A stretch of 64,000 bases of DNA from positions 107,706 to 171,705 of the forward strand of contig CACWZP010000005.1 in assembly GCA_902765395.1 (NCBI GenBank). Reading direction: 5' to 3'. The position numbers and the translations under genes are program-made. The notes below the pieces were generated by a model. That model was given only the letters and a program-made list of their open reading frames with translations. It had not been told where the DNA came from and made no database searches. Of the stretch, positions 9,369 through 16,871 are shown in pieces. This DNA comes from an uncultured Eubacteriales bacterium (GTDB lineage: Bacteria; Bacillota; Clostridia; Christensenellales; Aristaeellaceae). Each line of letters opens with the position of its first letter. Position 1 is the first letter of the stretch.

Positions 9369-10220
9369 CTATTTGGCTACGCCCTCCAGGAGCCGCTTTG
9401 CCTCCGCGATATTCTGCTCGGCGGCCCGCTGGCGAATCTGCGTGTTGTTGATCCTGATAGGATAGCAGTGCGCCAGCACCCTGTCAAATATCCTGGCATG
9501 GGGAATGTCGCGTGGCTCTCGCAACTGCCCGATGCTCAGGTTTGTGGTGATGAGCATCGGTTTTCCGCTCTGGCACCGGCTGTCGATGACGCTGAAAACC
9601 TGCTCCACTGCGAAGCTGGAATCGTGTTCCACGCCGAGGTCGTCGATCACCAGCAGCCGGTAGCGGTTCAACTCGTCCAGGTAGGCGTTGCGATCCGTGC
9701 CCGCCATGCCCATCATGTAGTTCATGACCCGCGAGAAGTTGGTCATGTACACGGATACCCTCTGCTCCATCAGCGCGTTGGCGACACAAGCCGCGATGAA
9801 GGTCTTGCCAGTTCCGACATTGCCCCACAACAGCAGCCCCATCCCGCGGGCCTCCATGTCCGGGAAAAGCTCCACATATCGCTTCGCCCTGGCAATTTCA
9901 GGATTGTAGCCCTTGTCGTTATCAAAAGTGTACTCCAGCAATCGCCTGTCCCGGAAGCCGTCCCGCTTGAGGTGCTCGATTTCATCCGCTTTCCGCTTCG
10001 CCGCGCGCATGGCATCCTCCACGTCATGCTCTGCCCGCTTGCAATCGCACAGCACGGGCGGGCAGAATACAATGCCGCCGTCGCTCGTCCGGATCGCCGT
10101 CTGGCGTGGTGTGCGGCAGTTCCGGCAGTACACCAGCCCGTCCTGTTCATTCAAATACTCATCCTCCGCGAGCGTCCTGTCCCGGAACAGGTTTCCGAGA
10201 AGCTCCCGCATACTGTTCAC
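9369..10220 (-). CDS. DnaC/IstB-like AAA+ helicase loader
   Basis: This 283-residue ATPase probably loads the replicative helicase during replication of the excised or transferred element. A Cys-containing N-terminal part (VYCRNCRTPRQ and PVLCDCKRAE) may bind zinc. Walker A is LLWGNVGTGKTF and Walker B is RLLVIDDLGVE, with a sensor-type LITTNLS. The GTG start overlaps the stop of rep (GTGA), and AAGGAGGG lies upstream. The length and order fit DnaC homologues of ICEs and phages. Confidence 0.9.
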   Translation of the reverse strand: MNSMRELLGNLFRDRTLAEDEYLNEQDGLVYCRNCRTPRQTAIRTSDGGIVFCPPVLCDCKRAEHDVEDAMRAAKRKADEIEHLKRDGFRDRRLLEYTFDNDKGYNPEIARAKRYVELFPDMEARGMGLLLWGNVGTGKTFIAACVANALMEQRVSVYMTNFSRVMNYMMGMAGTDRNAYLDELNRYRLLVIDDLGVEHDSSFAVEQVFSVIDSRCQSGKPMLITTNLSIGQLREPRDIPHARIFDRVLAHCYPIRINNTQIRQRAAEQNIAEAKRLLEGVAK

Positions 10221-11014
10221 AATGATTCACCCTCCTTGTACTCGTAGCTGACCGCCGCACAGCTGTCCTTTGACCTCCGCGCCCAGCTGCGCAGGGCGGC
10301 CTCGTAATTCTGATAGGTCTTGCCAGTGGAGGCCAGGTAGCACGACATATCATCAAGCAAAGGCTGGATATGCGGGTAGTCGCGGCGCAGCCGGGCGTAT
10401 CCCTCGTCTGAGAGAAACACATTTTCAAACTGCCCGTAGCCGCGGATACTCTTGCTCCCTGGCTTTTGCTCTGTCGTTTTTACTCCTTCATTTTTACTAC
10501 CTGGTAATGGATTACCGCCGTCGCCGGTAATCTGCTTCCGCCCTGGCCGGTAATCCGCTACCGCCGCGGGCGGTAATGCGTTACCGTCATCGGCGGTAAT
10601 GGGATACCGCTGGCGGCGGTCATCCGTTACCGGCGTGGGCGGTAGTTCATTACCGCCCACGTCCTGCGTTGGTTTCGGCCCGTCTCGCGGCACCTTCACA
10701 TAGATGAAATCTGCCTTGCCAATGCCCTGGTGTATCTTCTCGATCAGTCCCTTCTCCGCAAGGGCGTTGAGCGAGAGCCGGATGGTCTTTTCGCTGCGGT
10801 GGAGCGCGGCGGCCAGGTCTTCAACTGTAAAGATGATAACGGCCCGGCCATCCTTGTCCGTCCATCCGTCGCGGTTGAGACTGAGCCTCGCCCGGTCCAG
10901 CAGAAGCACATACACGAAGATGGAAACCGGCAGCAGATCCGTGTCAAACAATAATCGGGGGAATATCAGATAGGGCGGCATCTGTGTATCCCTGGTCAGG
11001 TAATCGCAGGTCAT
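10217..11014 (-). CDS. RepA-type replication initiator with iteron-bearing linker
   Basis: This 265-residue protein has an N-terminal winged-helix initiator domain (PPYLIFPRLLFDTDLLPVSI, then HRSEKTIRLSLNALAEKGLI). After it comes a variable Pro/Asp/Gly linker, then a C-terminal helical region (YQNYEAALRSWARR) like that of other RepA/DnaD-type initiators. The linker is encoded by seven 23-bp DNA repeats. It overlaps dnaC by 4 bases and the upstream small gene by 4 bases, so the rep, segregation and loader genes form one coupled operon. It likely starts replication of the circular form. Confidence 0.85.
   Translation of the reverse strand: MTCDYLTRDTQMPPYLIFPRLLFDTDLLPVSIFVYVLLLDRARLSLNRDGWTDKDGRAVIIFTVEDLAAALHRSEKTIRLSLNALAEKGLIEKIHQGIGKADFIYVKVPRDGPKPTQDVGGNELPPTPVTDDRRQRYPITADDGNALPPAAVADYRPGRKQITGDGGNPLPGSKNEGVKTTEQKPGSKSIRGYGQFENVFLSDEGYARLRRDYPHIQPLLDDMSCYLASTGKTYQNYEAALRSWARRSKDSCAAVSYEYKEGESL
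10503..10655. repeat. Seven 23-bp iterons inside the rep gene, candidate replication origin
   Basis: GGTAAT or a one-base variant begins at 10503, 10526, 10549, 10572, 10595, 10618 (GGTCAT) and 10641 (GGTAGT), exactly 23 bases apart. Each is followed after two bases by a TTACCG-like half, giving the partial palindrome GGTAATNNRTTACCG plus 8 less conserved bases. Because 23 is not a multiple of three, the repeats run through all codon positions, so DNA sequence rather than protein sequence is being kept. Initiator-binding iterons within the rep gene are known in several plasmid families. Confidence 0.85.
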
Positions 11015-11403
11015 TCACCAAGATAATCCCAGGGGATTTCATCGTCGGGGATGATGTCAGGCTTCGCGTCCTGCATGGACGGTTCCGCTTCGCCCTCGGC
11101 AGTCGGCGCACGCGCCAGCGCCGCCGTGCCGCCCTGCACGGCAAGCCCGGAGAGAAACGCGGGCAGCGCCAGCTTCATCATCTGCTCCGTCATGCCGATG
11201 ATTTTCTCGGCGTATTGCCTTCCGATCTCTTCCTCCGTCCGATCATCCCTGATTCCATTTGCCATATACGCGACCAGGGCTTCCGAAAAGGATTCCGAAT
11301 ACGACCAGCCCTTTTCCTTCTGGAGTCGCTGCAACGCTGCCCATGCCTGCCGGTGTTTCTCCTTGTCGAGATTGAAGCGCACATGGAAGATTCTCGCGTT
11401 CAC
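11011..11403 (-). CDS. Small partner of the ParM-like protein (ParR/StbB-like candidate)
   Basis: This 130-residue protein opens with MNARIFHVRFNLDKEKHRQAW, which resembles the ribbon-helix-helix start of ParR/StbB-type DNA-binding partners, and has an acidic tail (PDIIPDDEIPWDYLGE). Its start overlaps the stop of the ParM-like gene by 4 bases. By position and size it should bind the centromere-like DNA and the actin filament. No direct sequence proof of the family is visible. Confidence 0.6.
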   Translation of the reverse strand: MNARIFHVRFNLDKEKHRQAWAALQRLQKEKGWSYSESFSEALVAYMANGIRDDRTEEEIGRQYAEKIIGMTEQMMKLALPAFLSGLAVQGGTAALARAPTAEGEAEPSMQDAKPDIIPDDEIPWDYLGE

Positions 11404-12329
11404 GACTTATCCCTTCTTCTCAGGCTGGAGCTGGCCAGCGTCTCGTACCCCTTCGCCGTCGCGCACAGATCGTCGATGATGGTGACGCGGGTCTCGTCGT
11501 ATTCCCCGAAGTGGCGCACCAGGCAGCCCCCGCCGCCGACGATCATCAGCCGCACCAGCGCCGGATCGTATTCATACCTGCGCAGGGCGGCGAAGATGTC
11601 GGCGGTGTACTTCCTCGCCACGGTAATGATGCAGTCGAGGTACTTCCCGGCGATGTCGGCGGTGCCGGTGCGCAGCACCTGTTCCACGATGGAATCGTCG
11701 ATCTTCAGACCGAAGTTGTCCATGACGGCGTTCCTGGCCTGGATCATGCACTGGTTCACGCCCAGCTTCTCAGTCCAGGAGCGATCCTCCATCGGCTTGC
11801 GCTCAACGATGTACAGCACGTTCATGGTGCCGTTGCCGATGTCGGCCAACAGATTCGTGCCCTTCAAGCTGCCGAAGGTGTTGACCACGGCGGCGTAGCC
11901 CTGGGGGTACACGCTGCAACCCACAAAGCGAACGCGATAGTCCTTCCCGTTGTAGCGATACTCCACCTTCTCATTGCGCAACAGGTATTCCCGGAAGGAT
12001 TCCCGCTGCTTGCGTACCCACGTCAGCGGCAGCCCCGCGGCGAGATGCACGTTCGCCTCCCGCATACCTGCTCTGTTCAGCTCACAGGCCACGCCCATCA
12101 GCGTCAGCAGATAGAAATCCTCGTCCATCGCCTTGTTGACGATGAACTCCTTGTGACCCTCGCCGATGCGGTAATACTTGCCGACGTACTCCAGGATGTT
12201 GCCGGAGAATACCGGCTCGGTGTCGTATTCCGTGACGGCCGTCGGCGTGATCGTGTTCGCCGTCTTGATGTTCCCGTAGCCGTGGTCGATGCCGATCACG
12301 GCAATCTTCTTATCGTTCAGATAGATCAT
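11400..12329 (-). CDS. ParM/StbA-like plasmid segregation actin
   Basis: This 309-residue protein has the actin-fold signatures: phosphate 1 loop VIGIDHGYGNIKTAN near the N-terminus, phosphate 2 loop LLADIGNGTMNVLYI in the middle, and LMIVGGGGCL as the adenosine-side motif. ParM-type filaments push plasmid copies apart before division. Its presence in an ICE suggests a stage as a replicating circle that needs active segregation. It leads a block of overlapping genes with the small partner, rep and dnaC. Confidence 0.85.
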   Translation of the reverse strand: MIYLNDKKIAVIGIDHGYGNIKTANTITPTAVTEYDTEPVFSGNILEYVGKYYRIGEGHKEFIVNKAMDEDFYLLTLMGVACELNRAGMREANVHLAAGLPLTWVRKQRESFREYLLRNEKVEYRYNGKDYRVRFVGCSVYPQGYAAVVNTFGSLKGTNLLADIGNGTMNVLYIVERKPMEDRSWTEKLGVNQCMIQARNAVMDNFGLKIDDSIVEQVLRTGTADIAGKYLDCIITVARKYTADIFAALRRYEYDPALVRLMIVGGGGCLVRHFGEYDETRVTIIDDLCATAKGYETLASSSLRRRDKS

Positions 12330-12339
12330 GCTCTCCTCC

Positions 12340-12573
12340 TCAATTCGTTTCGTGTTCTCTGGAAAAGATGCCGTGCACGTCCTTCCTGGCGGGCAGCACG
12401 GCCTCCCGATAATACCGGCACAGCGGGCTGTCCCGATAGGCCAGCCCCAGCATATAGCAGTCCGCGTTCAACGGCAGGCAGCCCTCAACCGGATCGTAAT
12501 TGCCGCACTGTTCCACGACAGAGCGACGCACGGCCTCCAATTCCCGTTTCGTCAATTCGCCGGGGCGATACAT
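12340..12573 (-). CDS. Cys_rich_VLP domain protein
   Basis: The 77-residue protein starts MYRPGELTKRELEAV and carries the conserved spaced cysteines with VLP near the end (EQCGNYD, EGCLPL, DCYMLG, PLCRYYREAVLP). This is the Cys_rich_VLP family of ICE-encoded small proteins, likely metal-binding. GGGAG precedes the ATG at 12573; a longer open frame to 12609 has no ribosome site. It lies just upstream of the ParM-like gene. Its role is unknown. Confidence 0.8.
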   Translation of the reverse strand: MYRPGELTKRELEAVRRSVVEQCGNYDPVEGCLPLNADCYMLGLAYRDSPLCRYYREAVLPARKDVHGIFSREHETN

Positions 12574-12601
12574 ATTTACACTCCCTTCATCGTGGTATAA
12601 G

Positions 12602-12627
12602 AAAACCACCCGGCACCGAAGCGCCGG
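12602..12627 (-). terminator. Hairpin terminator-like element
   Basis: On the minus strand CCGGC (complement of 12623-12627) pairs with GCCGG (complement of 12610-12614), followed by GTGGTTTTC. It could reduce read-through from the small membrane protein gene into the Cys_rich_VLP gene. Confidence 0.4.
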
Positions 12628-12730
12628 ATGGCATGTTGCTCTATGGTCTTGTCGTTCTTTGGTTCTGCCCCTGACCTTCAGGAGCGGACGAACAGGCGGA
12701 GCCGGGCATTGAGGCCCGCGGTGGCGAAGT

Positions 12731-12799
12731 CCGAATCTTCGATTCGGCCTGAGCCATCCGCGCCATAAGGCGCGGATAACTTTGCCTCCGGCAAAGTTA
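12731..12799. other. Three adjacent perfect short-loop hairpins
   Basis: CCGAATC/GATTCGG (12731-12747, loop TTC), TCCGCGCC/GGCGCGGA (12757-12776, loop ATAA) and TAACTTTGCC/GGCAAAGTTA (12777-12799, loop TCC) follow one another at the 3' end of the small membrane protein gene. The style matches the array at 9001-9359. Confidence 0.7.
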
Positions 12800-13060
12800 C
12801 CTTCGCCCTCCGATCAGTCCGATGGCGATATGGGGCAGGATGTAGAGGATGAAGCTCACCGCCAGCAGCGGGATGATCTGCTGGAAGGTCGCCTCGTGAA
12901 AGGCGAAGCAGATCAGCCCCAGGCAAAACAGCGCGCTTGCCGCCAGGTAGAATACCCAATGGGACATGGCAACGGCAAAGGACGCGATCCAGCGCAGCAG
13001 GCCGGTGGCCAGCATCAGGACGAAAGCGGGAATCTTCAATACCCATTTCAAGATGCGCAT
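12797..13060 (-). CDS. Small membrane protein of unknown function
   Basis: The 87-residue product starts MRILKWVLKIPAFVLML and has about three hydrophobic segments: residues 8-30, 32-52 and 60-82. GGAGG precedes the ATG at 13060; longer frames upstream lack a ribosome site. It follows the HTH regulator in the minus-strand operon. Proteins like this recur in Firmicute ICEs, but no function is known to me. Confidence 0.7.
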   Translation of the reverse strand: MRILKWVLKIPAFVLMLATGLLRWIASFAVAMSHWVFYLAASALFCLGLICFAFHEATFQQIIPLLAVSFILYILPHIAIGLIGGRR

Positions 13061-13077
13061 AGCTGTCCCTCCAATCT

Positions 13078-13476
13078 TCATGTAGTCGTGTCGTTCTTCT
13101 CTCGGCGTTTCCGCCTGGATTCCCAATAGGCGTCCATAATGGCTTGAGCCATCGCGTCTTTCTGAGCATCGGACAAATAATCGCCCGACATGAGTGAAAC
13201 GGCCTGTTGCGTCAGCAGCCGCGCCTGTGTTTCATGCGAGTGATCCGCACGGATAAACGCAAAGGAATCCAAGGAAGGTATGCCATTTATCAGGGCATCA
13301 ACAGAAACGTCCAGTGCATCCGCGAGTTGTTTCAACAGTTTCTCTGTCCGTGGAAAGGTGGTGCCTGCTTCATAACCAAATATGGTGCGCGGAGAGACTC
13401 CAGCCAATTTCGCAAGGGCATTTTGCGATAGGTGCTTCTTTTTGCGAAGTTCTCGCACCTGTTCTCCAAACGTCAT
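13078..13476 (-). CDS. XRE-family HTH transcriptional regulator
   Basis: The first 60 residues form a Cro/C1-type helix-turn-helix (LRKKKHLSQNALAKLAGVSP, then RTIFGYEAGTTFPRTEKL). The rest is a helical regulatory part of about 70 residues. It is the first gene of the minus-strand arm and has a strong promoter with TTGCG-containing repeats directly upstream, so it probably represses itself and controls the switch between maintenance and transfer. Confidence 0.85.
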   Translation of the reverse strand: MTFGEQVRELRKKKHLSQNALAKLAGVSPRTIFGYEAGTTFPRTEKLLKQLADALDVSVDALINGIPSLDSFAFIRADHSHETQARLLTQQAVSLMSGDYLSDAQKDAMAQAIMDAYWESRRKRREKNDTTT

Positions 13477-13531
13477 AGCATACCCTCTGAAGAGTTATCC
13501 CTTTCATTAATAGCATAAAGTGCATTTCAAA

Positions 13532-13566
13532 TTGCGTATAATGATTATATCGCAACATGAATTGCG
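13532..13566. promoter_or_regulatory. Candidate operators of the XRE regulator
   Basis: TTGCG (13532-13536) and CGCAA (13551-13555) form a palindrome around an A/T-rich core, with a further TTGCG at 13562-13566 and another at 13630-13634, on the far side of the promoter. They flank the start region of the XRE gene, as expected for autorepressor sites. Confidence 0.5.
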
Positions 13567-13571
13567 ACTAC

Positions 13572-13600
13572 ATTCTATCAGATTCGCTACTCGTTGTCAA
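13572..13600 (-). promoter_or_regulatory. Sigma-A promoter of the minus-strand arm
   Basis: Read on the minus strand: TTGACA (complement of 13595-13600), a 17-base spacer, then TAGAAT (complement of 13572-13577). It lies about 100 bases upstream of the XRE start. Confidence 0.7.
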
Positions 13601-13679
13601 TATCAAATTTCAGAATTATCGAAAATAAATTGCGAATCCCTAAGGCTGAAAGTTATTTCAAAATTATTACAAATTTATT

Positions 13680-13880
13680 TCATATAATCACAACTTCATC
13701 TTGTTCTCTATAGTGTAATGTATATGCCGGTGGCTGGACAAGTAAATAGCCTAAGTTGCAGAAGGGCAAAGGATTATTCACATGAACGACTTGGTACGCT
13801 GAGTACGCCAATCGTTCTGTTCTGAATACCTTGTGTCCTTCTGCAACCTTTATGAAGAACTGGTTTGCTTGATAGTACAA
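13680..13880 (-). CDS. Doubtful small ORF in the divergent control region
   Basis: A 66-codon frame beginning with TTG reads QFFIKVAEGHKVFRTERLAY, with a hydrophobic middle. The ribosome site is weak and no family is recognised. It lies in the otherwise non-coding, AT-rich 13477-14043 interval. It may be a chance frame. Confidence 0.25.
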   Translation of the reverse strand: MYYQANQFFIKVAEGHKVFRTERLAYSAYQVVHVNNPLPFCNLGYLLVQPPAYTLHYREQDEVVII

Positions 13881-13899
13881 GTATGCCTTTTTGAATGAT

Positions 13900-13930
13900 C
13901 CTTTGCGCTTAATGGCGGAAAGGTTTTTTT
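13900..13930 (+). terminator. Terminator-like hairpin with T7 tail
   Basis: CCTTT (13900-13904) pairs with AAAGG (13919-13923) around an inner CGC/GCG stem, followed by seven T. It would stop plus-strand transcripts before the sigma-like gene, or act as an attenuator in its leader. No plus-strand gene is seen just upstream. Confidence 0.5.
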
Positions 13931-14043
13931 ATGCCCTCTACTGTATTGGCTCATTCGAGTCAATTCACAGCGTACTATTGTCCGCACGCCCCTCCTCGTT
14001 CTTTCTTCCTTCTGATTCCAGATTGTGAAGAAAGGACGAGACA

Positions 14044-14562
14044 ATGAAAGAAGATAATGGTTCGCTTTGTGGGGAAAACCACGACGATAAGCAAAACAAT
14101 GATCGCTACTCTATAGTGGATGCTGTTGGGAAGCAACATGTTTTCATTGCCGGAAAGGATGGCGTCACAGAGGAATGGATAGCCAGACTGAGGCACGATG
14201 AAAATGAGCTGCGCACATCCGACTTCAAATTCTACTACCTGTGGAACGGTAAGAACTACGTGCGTGTGGTTTATCGCTCGGACGATATAAGCCCGGCGGA
14301 ATTGGAGCACTATTCGACCATGCACGACAAATCTGCGGATGTTGAGCAGCTGATCATAGAGAGGGAAGCGGAGACTATTTCCCACACTCAATATCTGGCT
14401 GCGATGGCATCTTTGACCAAGAAACAGAAGGAGCTGATCTACAAAATGTTTGTATTGGGCATGTCAAAGGCTGATATTGCCCGCGAAGAAGGGGTCAAGC
14501 CGACCTCCATACAGTCACGCTGGGAGTGCATTTGCAAAAAGTTTGTAAAGTTCTTCGAGTAG
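14044..14562 (+). CDS. Sigma-70 region 4-like HTH protein
   Basis: The C-terminal 60 or so residues of this 172-residue protein (LTKKQKELIYKMFVLGMS, then KADIAREEGVKPTSIQSRWE) form a sigma region 4-type helix-turn-helix. The first 110 residues are unlike sigma region 2, so it is more likely a regulator than a full sigma factor. GAAAGGA precedes the ATG. As the first plus-strand gene after the control region, it may activate the transfer arm. Confidence 0.65.
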   Translation: MKEDNGSLCGENHDDKQNNDRYSIVDAVGKQHVFIAGKDGVTEEWIARLRHDENELRTSDFKFYYLWNGKNYVRVVYRSDDISPAELEHYSTMHDKSADVEQLIIEREAETISHTQYLAAMASLTKKQKELIYKMFVLGMSKADIAREEGVKPTSIQSRWECICKKFVKFFE

Positions 14563-14578
14563 AGACCGTATTTTAGGG

Positions 14579-14640
14579 CTGTTTTTGCCTTATGTGGTGA
14601 AGGAGCCATCTCATTTCATTTGAAAGCGAGGCAAAAACAG
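14579..14640 (+). promoter_or_regulatory. 12-bp inverted repeat around a translation start region
   Basis: CTGTTTTTGCCT (14579-14590) and AGGCAAAAACAG (14629-14640) are perfect inverse complements 38 bases apart. The loop contains AAGGAGCC and an alternative TTG start at 14620, and the second arm ends 3 bases before the ATG at 14644. Folding could control translation of the next gene. Confidence 0.5.
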
Positions 14641-14643
14641 TCC

Positions 14644-15024
14644 ATGAAAAACATCCGCAATGTATTCTTCATGCCCAGGGTGAAGCGGCAATTCGAGAAG
14701 GCGAAGGCCGCCCACCCTGAGCTTGGCAAACACATCAACGACCTGCGCAGCGAGATAGGCTACTATCTCGCCGCGCACAAGGCCGCCGGTATTCGCTTCG
14801 ACAGCAGGCACCTGGAGATCATCTATAGCGATGGCGTTACCGTCGTTCTGCGCCAGACGCTGGGCATTTGGATCATCACCAGGATCGTCCTGACCCTTCC
14901 TGTAAAGGAATATCGGCCGGTCTTTGGCTTCAAGCGCGTCAGGGAAGGGGCCCGCGAAGCGGTCAGGCGCGTGTTCATGCACTGGCGGTACTCATTCGAT
15001 GAACCGTCCTTTGCCCTCGCTTAG
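14644..15024 (+). CDS. Unknown basic 126-residue protein
   Basis: I do not recognise this family. The protein starts MKNIRNVFFMPRVKRQFEKA, is rich in Arg/Lys, has a short hydrophobic stretch (LGIWIITRIVLTL) and ends with DEPSFALA. A TTG start at 14620 is an alternative. It lies between the sigma-like gene and the polymerase-like gene on the same strand. Confidence 0.55.
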   Translation: MKNIRNVFFMPRVKRQFEKAKAAHPELGKHINDLRSEIGYYLAAHKAAGIRFDSRHLEIIYSDGVTVVLRQTLGIWIITRIVLTLPVKEYRPVFGFKRVREGAREAVRRVFMHWRYSFDEPSFALA

Positions 15025-15069
15025 AGGGACGCGGCCCCTTCAAAACTACATAGATATGAGGTGACGACC

Positions 15070-16860
15070 ATGAATCACTTGTACATCGACATCGAGACCA
15101 CCAGCGGCGCGAACCTGTCGAGCGCGGGCGCGTACCGCTATGCCGAGGACGATCATTTCCGCGTGCTTCTGTTCGGGTACGCCGCGGATAACGACCCCAT
15201 TCACATCGTCAATCTGGAGCAGGGCGAGCGCATCCCCGCGGAGGTCATCGAAGCCCTGGCGGACCCCGCCGTGACAAAGCTCGCCTACGACGCGCAGTTT
15301 GAGCGCGTGTGCCTGTCCCGGCATCTGGAGCTGCCGAGGAACGTGTACCTCTGCCCGGAACACTGGCGCTGCATGAAGGTATGGGCATCCTATCGCGGCC
15401 TGCCCTCCAGCATGAAGAAGATCGCCTCCGCGCTGGGCGTGACTATCGCTGCCGACCCGGAGATACAGCGCGTGCTGCGGGAAAAGTACCTCCATGATCT
15501 GCGCAAGGGCGGCGACCAGGCTCCCGAACGCTGGGAGAAAATGCCCGTGGTGCTTCAAACGCTCGGCCAATGCGTCCGGCAGAACCTCACGGCGGAGCGG
15601 GCGCTGTATGAGTACCTGCGGAGGTATCCCCTGCCGGAGACGGAGTGGGCGCACTACTGCATGGATCAGCGCATCAATGACCGCGGCGTAAAGCTGGACA
15701 GGAAGCTGGTCGGCAGCGCCATCAACTGCGATGATTTCTTTCGCGGCGGCATGGCGCGGCGCTTCAAGGAGATCACCGGCATCTGCGCGGATTCTCCGGC
15801 CCGGTTTCGTCAATGGCTGGCTGCCAACGGAATGCGGGTGGATTCTGTGTCAAAGGAGGCTGTGTCGCGGCTGCGCAAGACCGCGCCGGTGGAGCTGGAC
15901 GAGGCGCTCAGCCTGTGGGAGCTGCTTTCCCGCACGGAAACCCGCAAATATGTCGCGCTGGGCGAGGCGGTGTGCAATGACGGGCGGCTTCGTGGCCTGT
16001 TCCGTTTCTGCGGGCATCCCCAGGGCCGGTTCAGCTATCCGCTGATCCAGCTGGACAACCTGCCCGTCTGCCGTTCGTCCGAGCTTTCCGAGCTGCGGGA
16101 CATCGTTCGTGCCGGGGAGTTCAACAGCCTGGACAGTCAGTGCGCGTCTGTGACCGACATCCTGACCCAGCTTTTCGTCACATCTTTCATCCCGCGCCGG
16201 AAGTGCCGCCTGCTGGTGCTTGAATACCCCGCGCTGGAGCAACGGATTCTGGATTGGCTGGTTCGGGATGATTGGGAGGCTCACGCCAGCAGCAGGAACT
16301 ATGTGCGGGACGAGCAGCCCCGCGTATCCGAGTATTTCCATGACGATCCCCGCGTGACGCGCCTGTGCCTGGACATCGACAACGCCATCCGGCGCTGCCT
16401 GACCCATCCCGCCGTCGCCAAGACTCACGGGCTGCTGTTCAGCGGCTACAACGGAACCCTGTGCATCGAGCTTCCCTCCGGGCGGGCGCTGTGCTATCGG
16501 GAGCCGGAGATCATGTTCGGCGTGGACGGCTTCAGCATCATCATGTACGCCGGGATGAACAAGGACGGGAAATGGGACATCATGCAGGGCAACGGCGCGA
16601 AGTTCCTGCGGGACATTGTGCAGGGGCTGGCACGGGATGTGCTGCTGGACGCGATGCGGCGGCTCACGGACGCTAACTATCCCGTCATCCTGCACCTGGC
16701 AAACAAGGTGGTCGTGGAGAGTGAGGAACCCGCCGCGCTCATGGCCATCAGCGCCGTCATGGAGAAGCCGCCCCATTGGGCGAAGGAAATGAAGCTGACC
16801 ACCCAGGGCTACGCCTGCAACCGCTATCTGGAGAAGAAGCAGCGCCCCTCGCGCCATTGA
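15070..16860 (+). CDS. Degenerate phage-type family A DNA polymerase (likely catalytically dead)
   Basis: The 596-residue protein follows phage-type DNA polymerase I along its length. It has an exonuclease-like start (LYIDIETTSGANLSSAGAY), a middle region ending RFSYPLIQLDNLP, then palm elements. Key residues differ from the family as I know it. Motif A reads VLEYPALEQRI, where a DFSAIEAR-like sequence with Asp is expected (Glu at about residue 385). The fingers segment with the RQxGK-type motif B is missing. Motif C reads HLANKVV instead of HVHDEVV (about residues 542-548). In the exonuclease, the third motif reads CVRQNL instead of a YxxQDV form. The ATG at 15070 follows TGAGGTGA. Fold kept and chemistry lost suggests a structural or regulatory job in element replication. 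Confidence 0.75.
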   Translation: MNHLYIDIETTSGANLSSAGAYRYAEDDHFRVLLFGYAADNDPIHIVNLEQGERIPAEVIEALADPAVTKLAYDAQFERVCLSRHLELPRNVYLCPEHWRCMKVWASYRGLPSSMKKIASALGVTIAADPEIQRVLREKYLHDLRKGGDQAPERWEKMPVVLQTLGQCVRQNLTAERALYEYLRRYPLPETEWAHYCMDQRINDRGVKLDRKLVGSAINCDDFFRGGMARRFKEITGICADSPARFRQWLAANGMRVDSVSKEAVSRLRKTAPVELDEALSLWELLSRTETRKYVALGEAVCNDGRLRGLFRFCGHPQGRFSYPLIQLDNLPVCRSSELSELRDIVRAGEFNSLDSQCASVTDILTQLFVTSFIPRRKCRLLVLEYPALEQRILDWLVRDDWEAHASSRNYVRDEQPRVSEYFHDDPRVTRLCLDIDNAIRRCLTHPAVAKTHGLLFSGYNGTLCIELPSGRALCYREPEIMFGVDGFSIIMYAGMNKDGKWDIMQGNGAKFLRDIVQGLARDVLLDAMRRLTDANYPVILHLANKVVVESEEPAALMAISAVMEKPPHWAKEMKLTTQGYACNRYLEKKQRPSRH

Positions 16861-16871
16861 GGAGGCCGGGC

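Noticed and set aside
12678-13169. 163-codon minus-strand ORF over the small membrane protein
   Set aside because: It is a shadow in another frame of the membrane protein and the HTH gene, with an Arg/Pro/His-rich composition and no ribosome site.
13850-14044. 64-codon minus-strand ORF before the sigma-like gene
   Set aside because: Low-quality composition, and it overlaps the terminator-like hairpin. No start site support.
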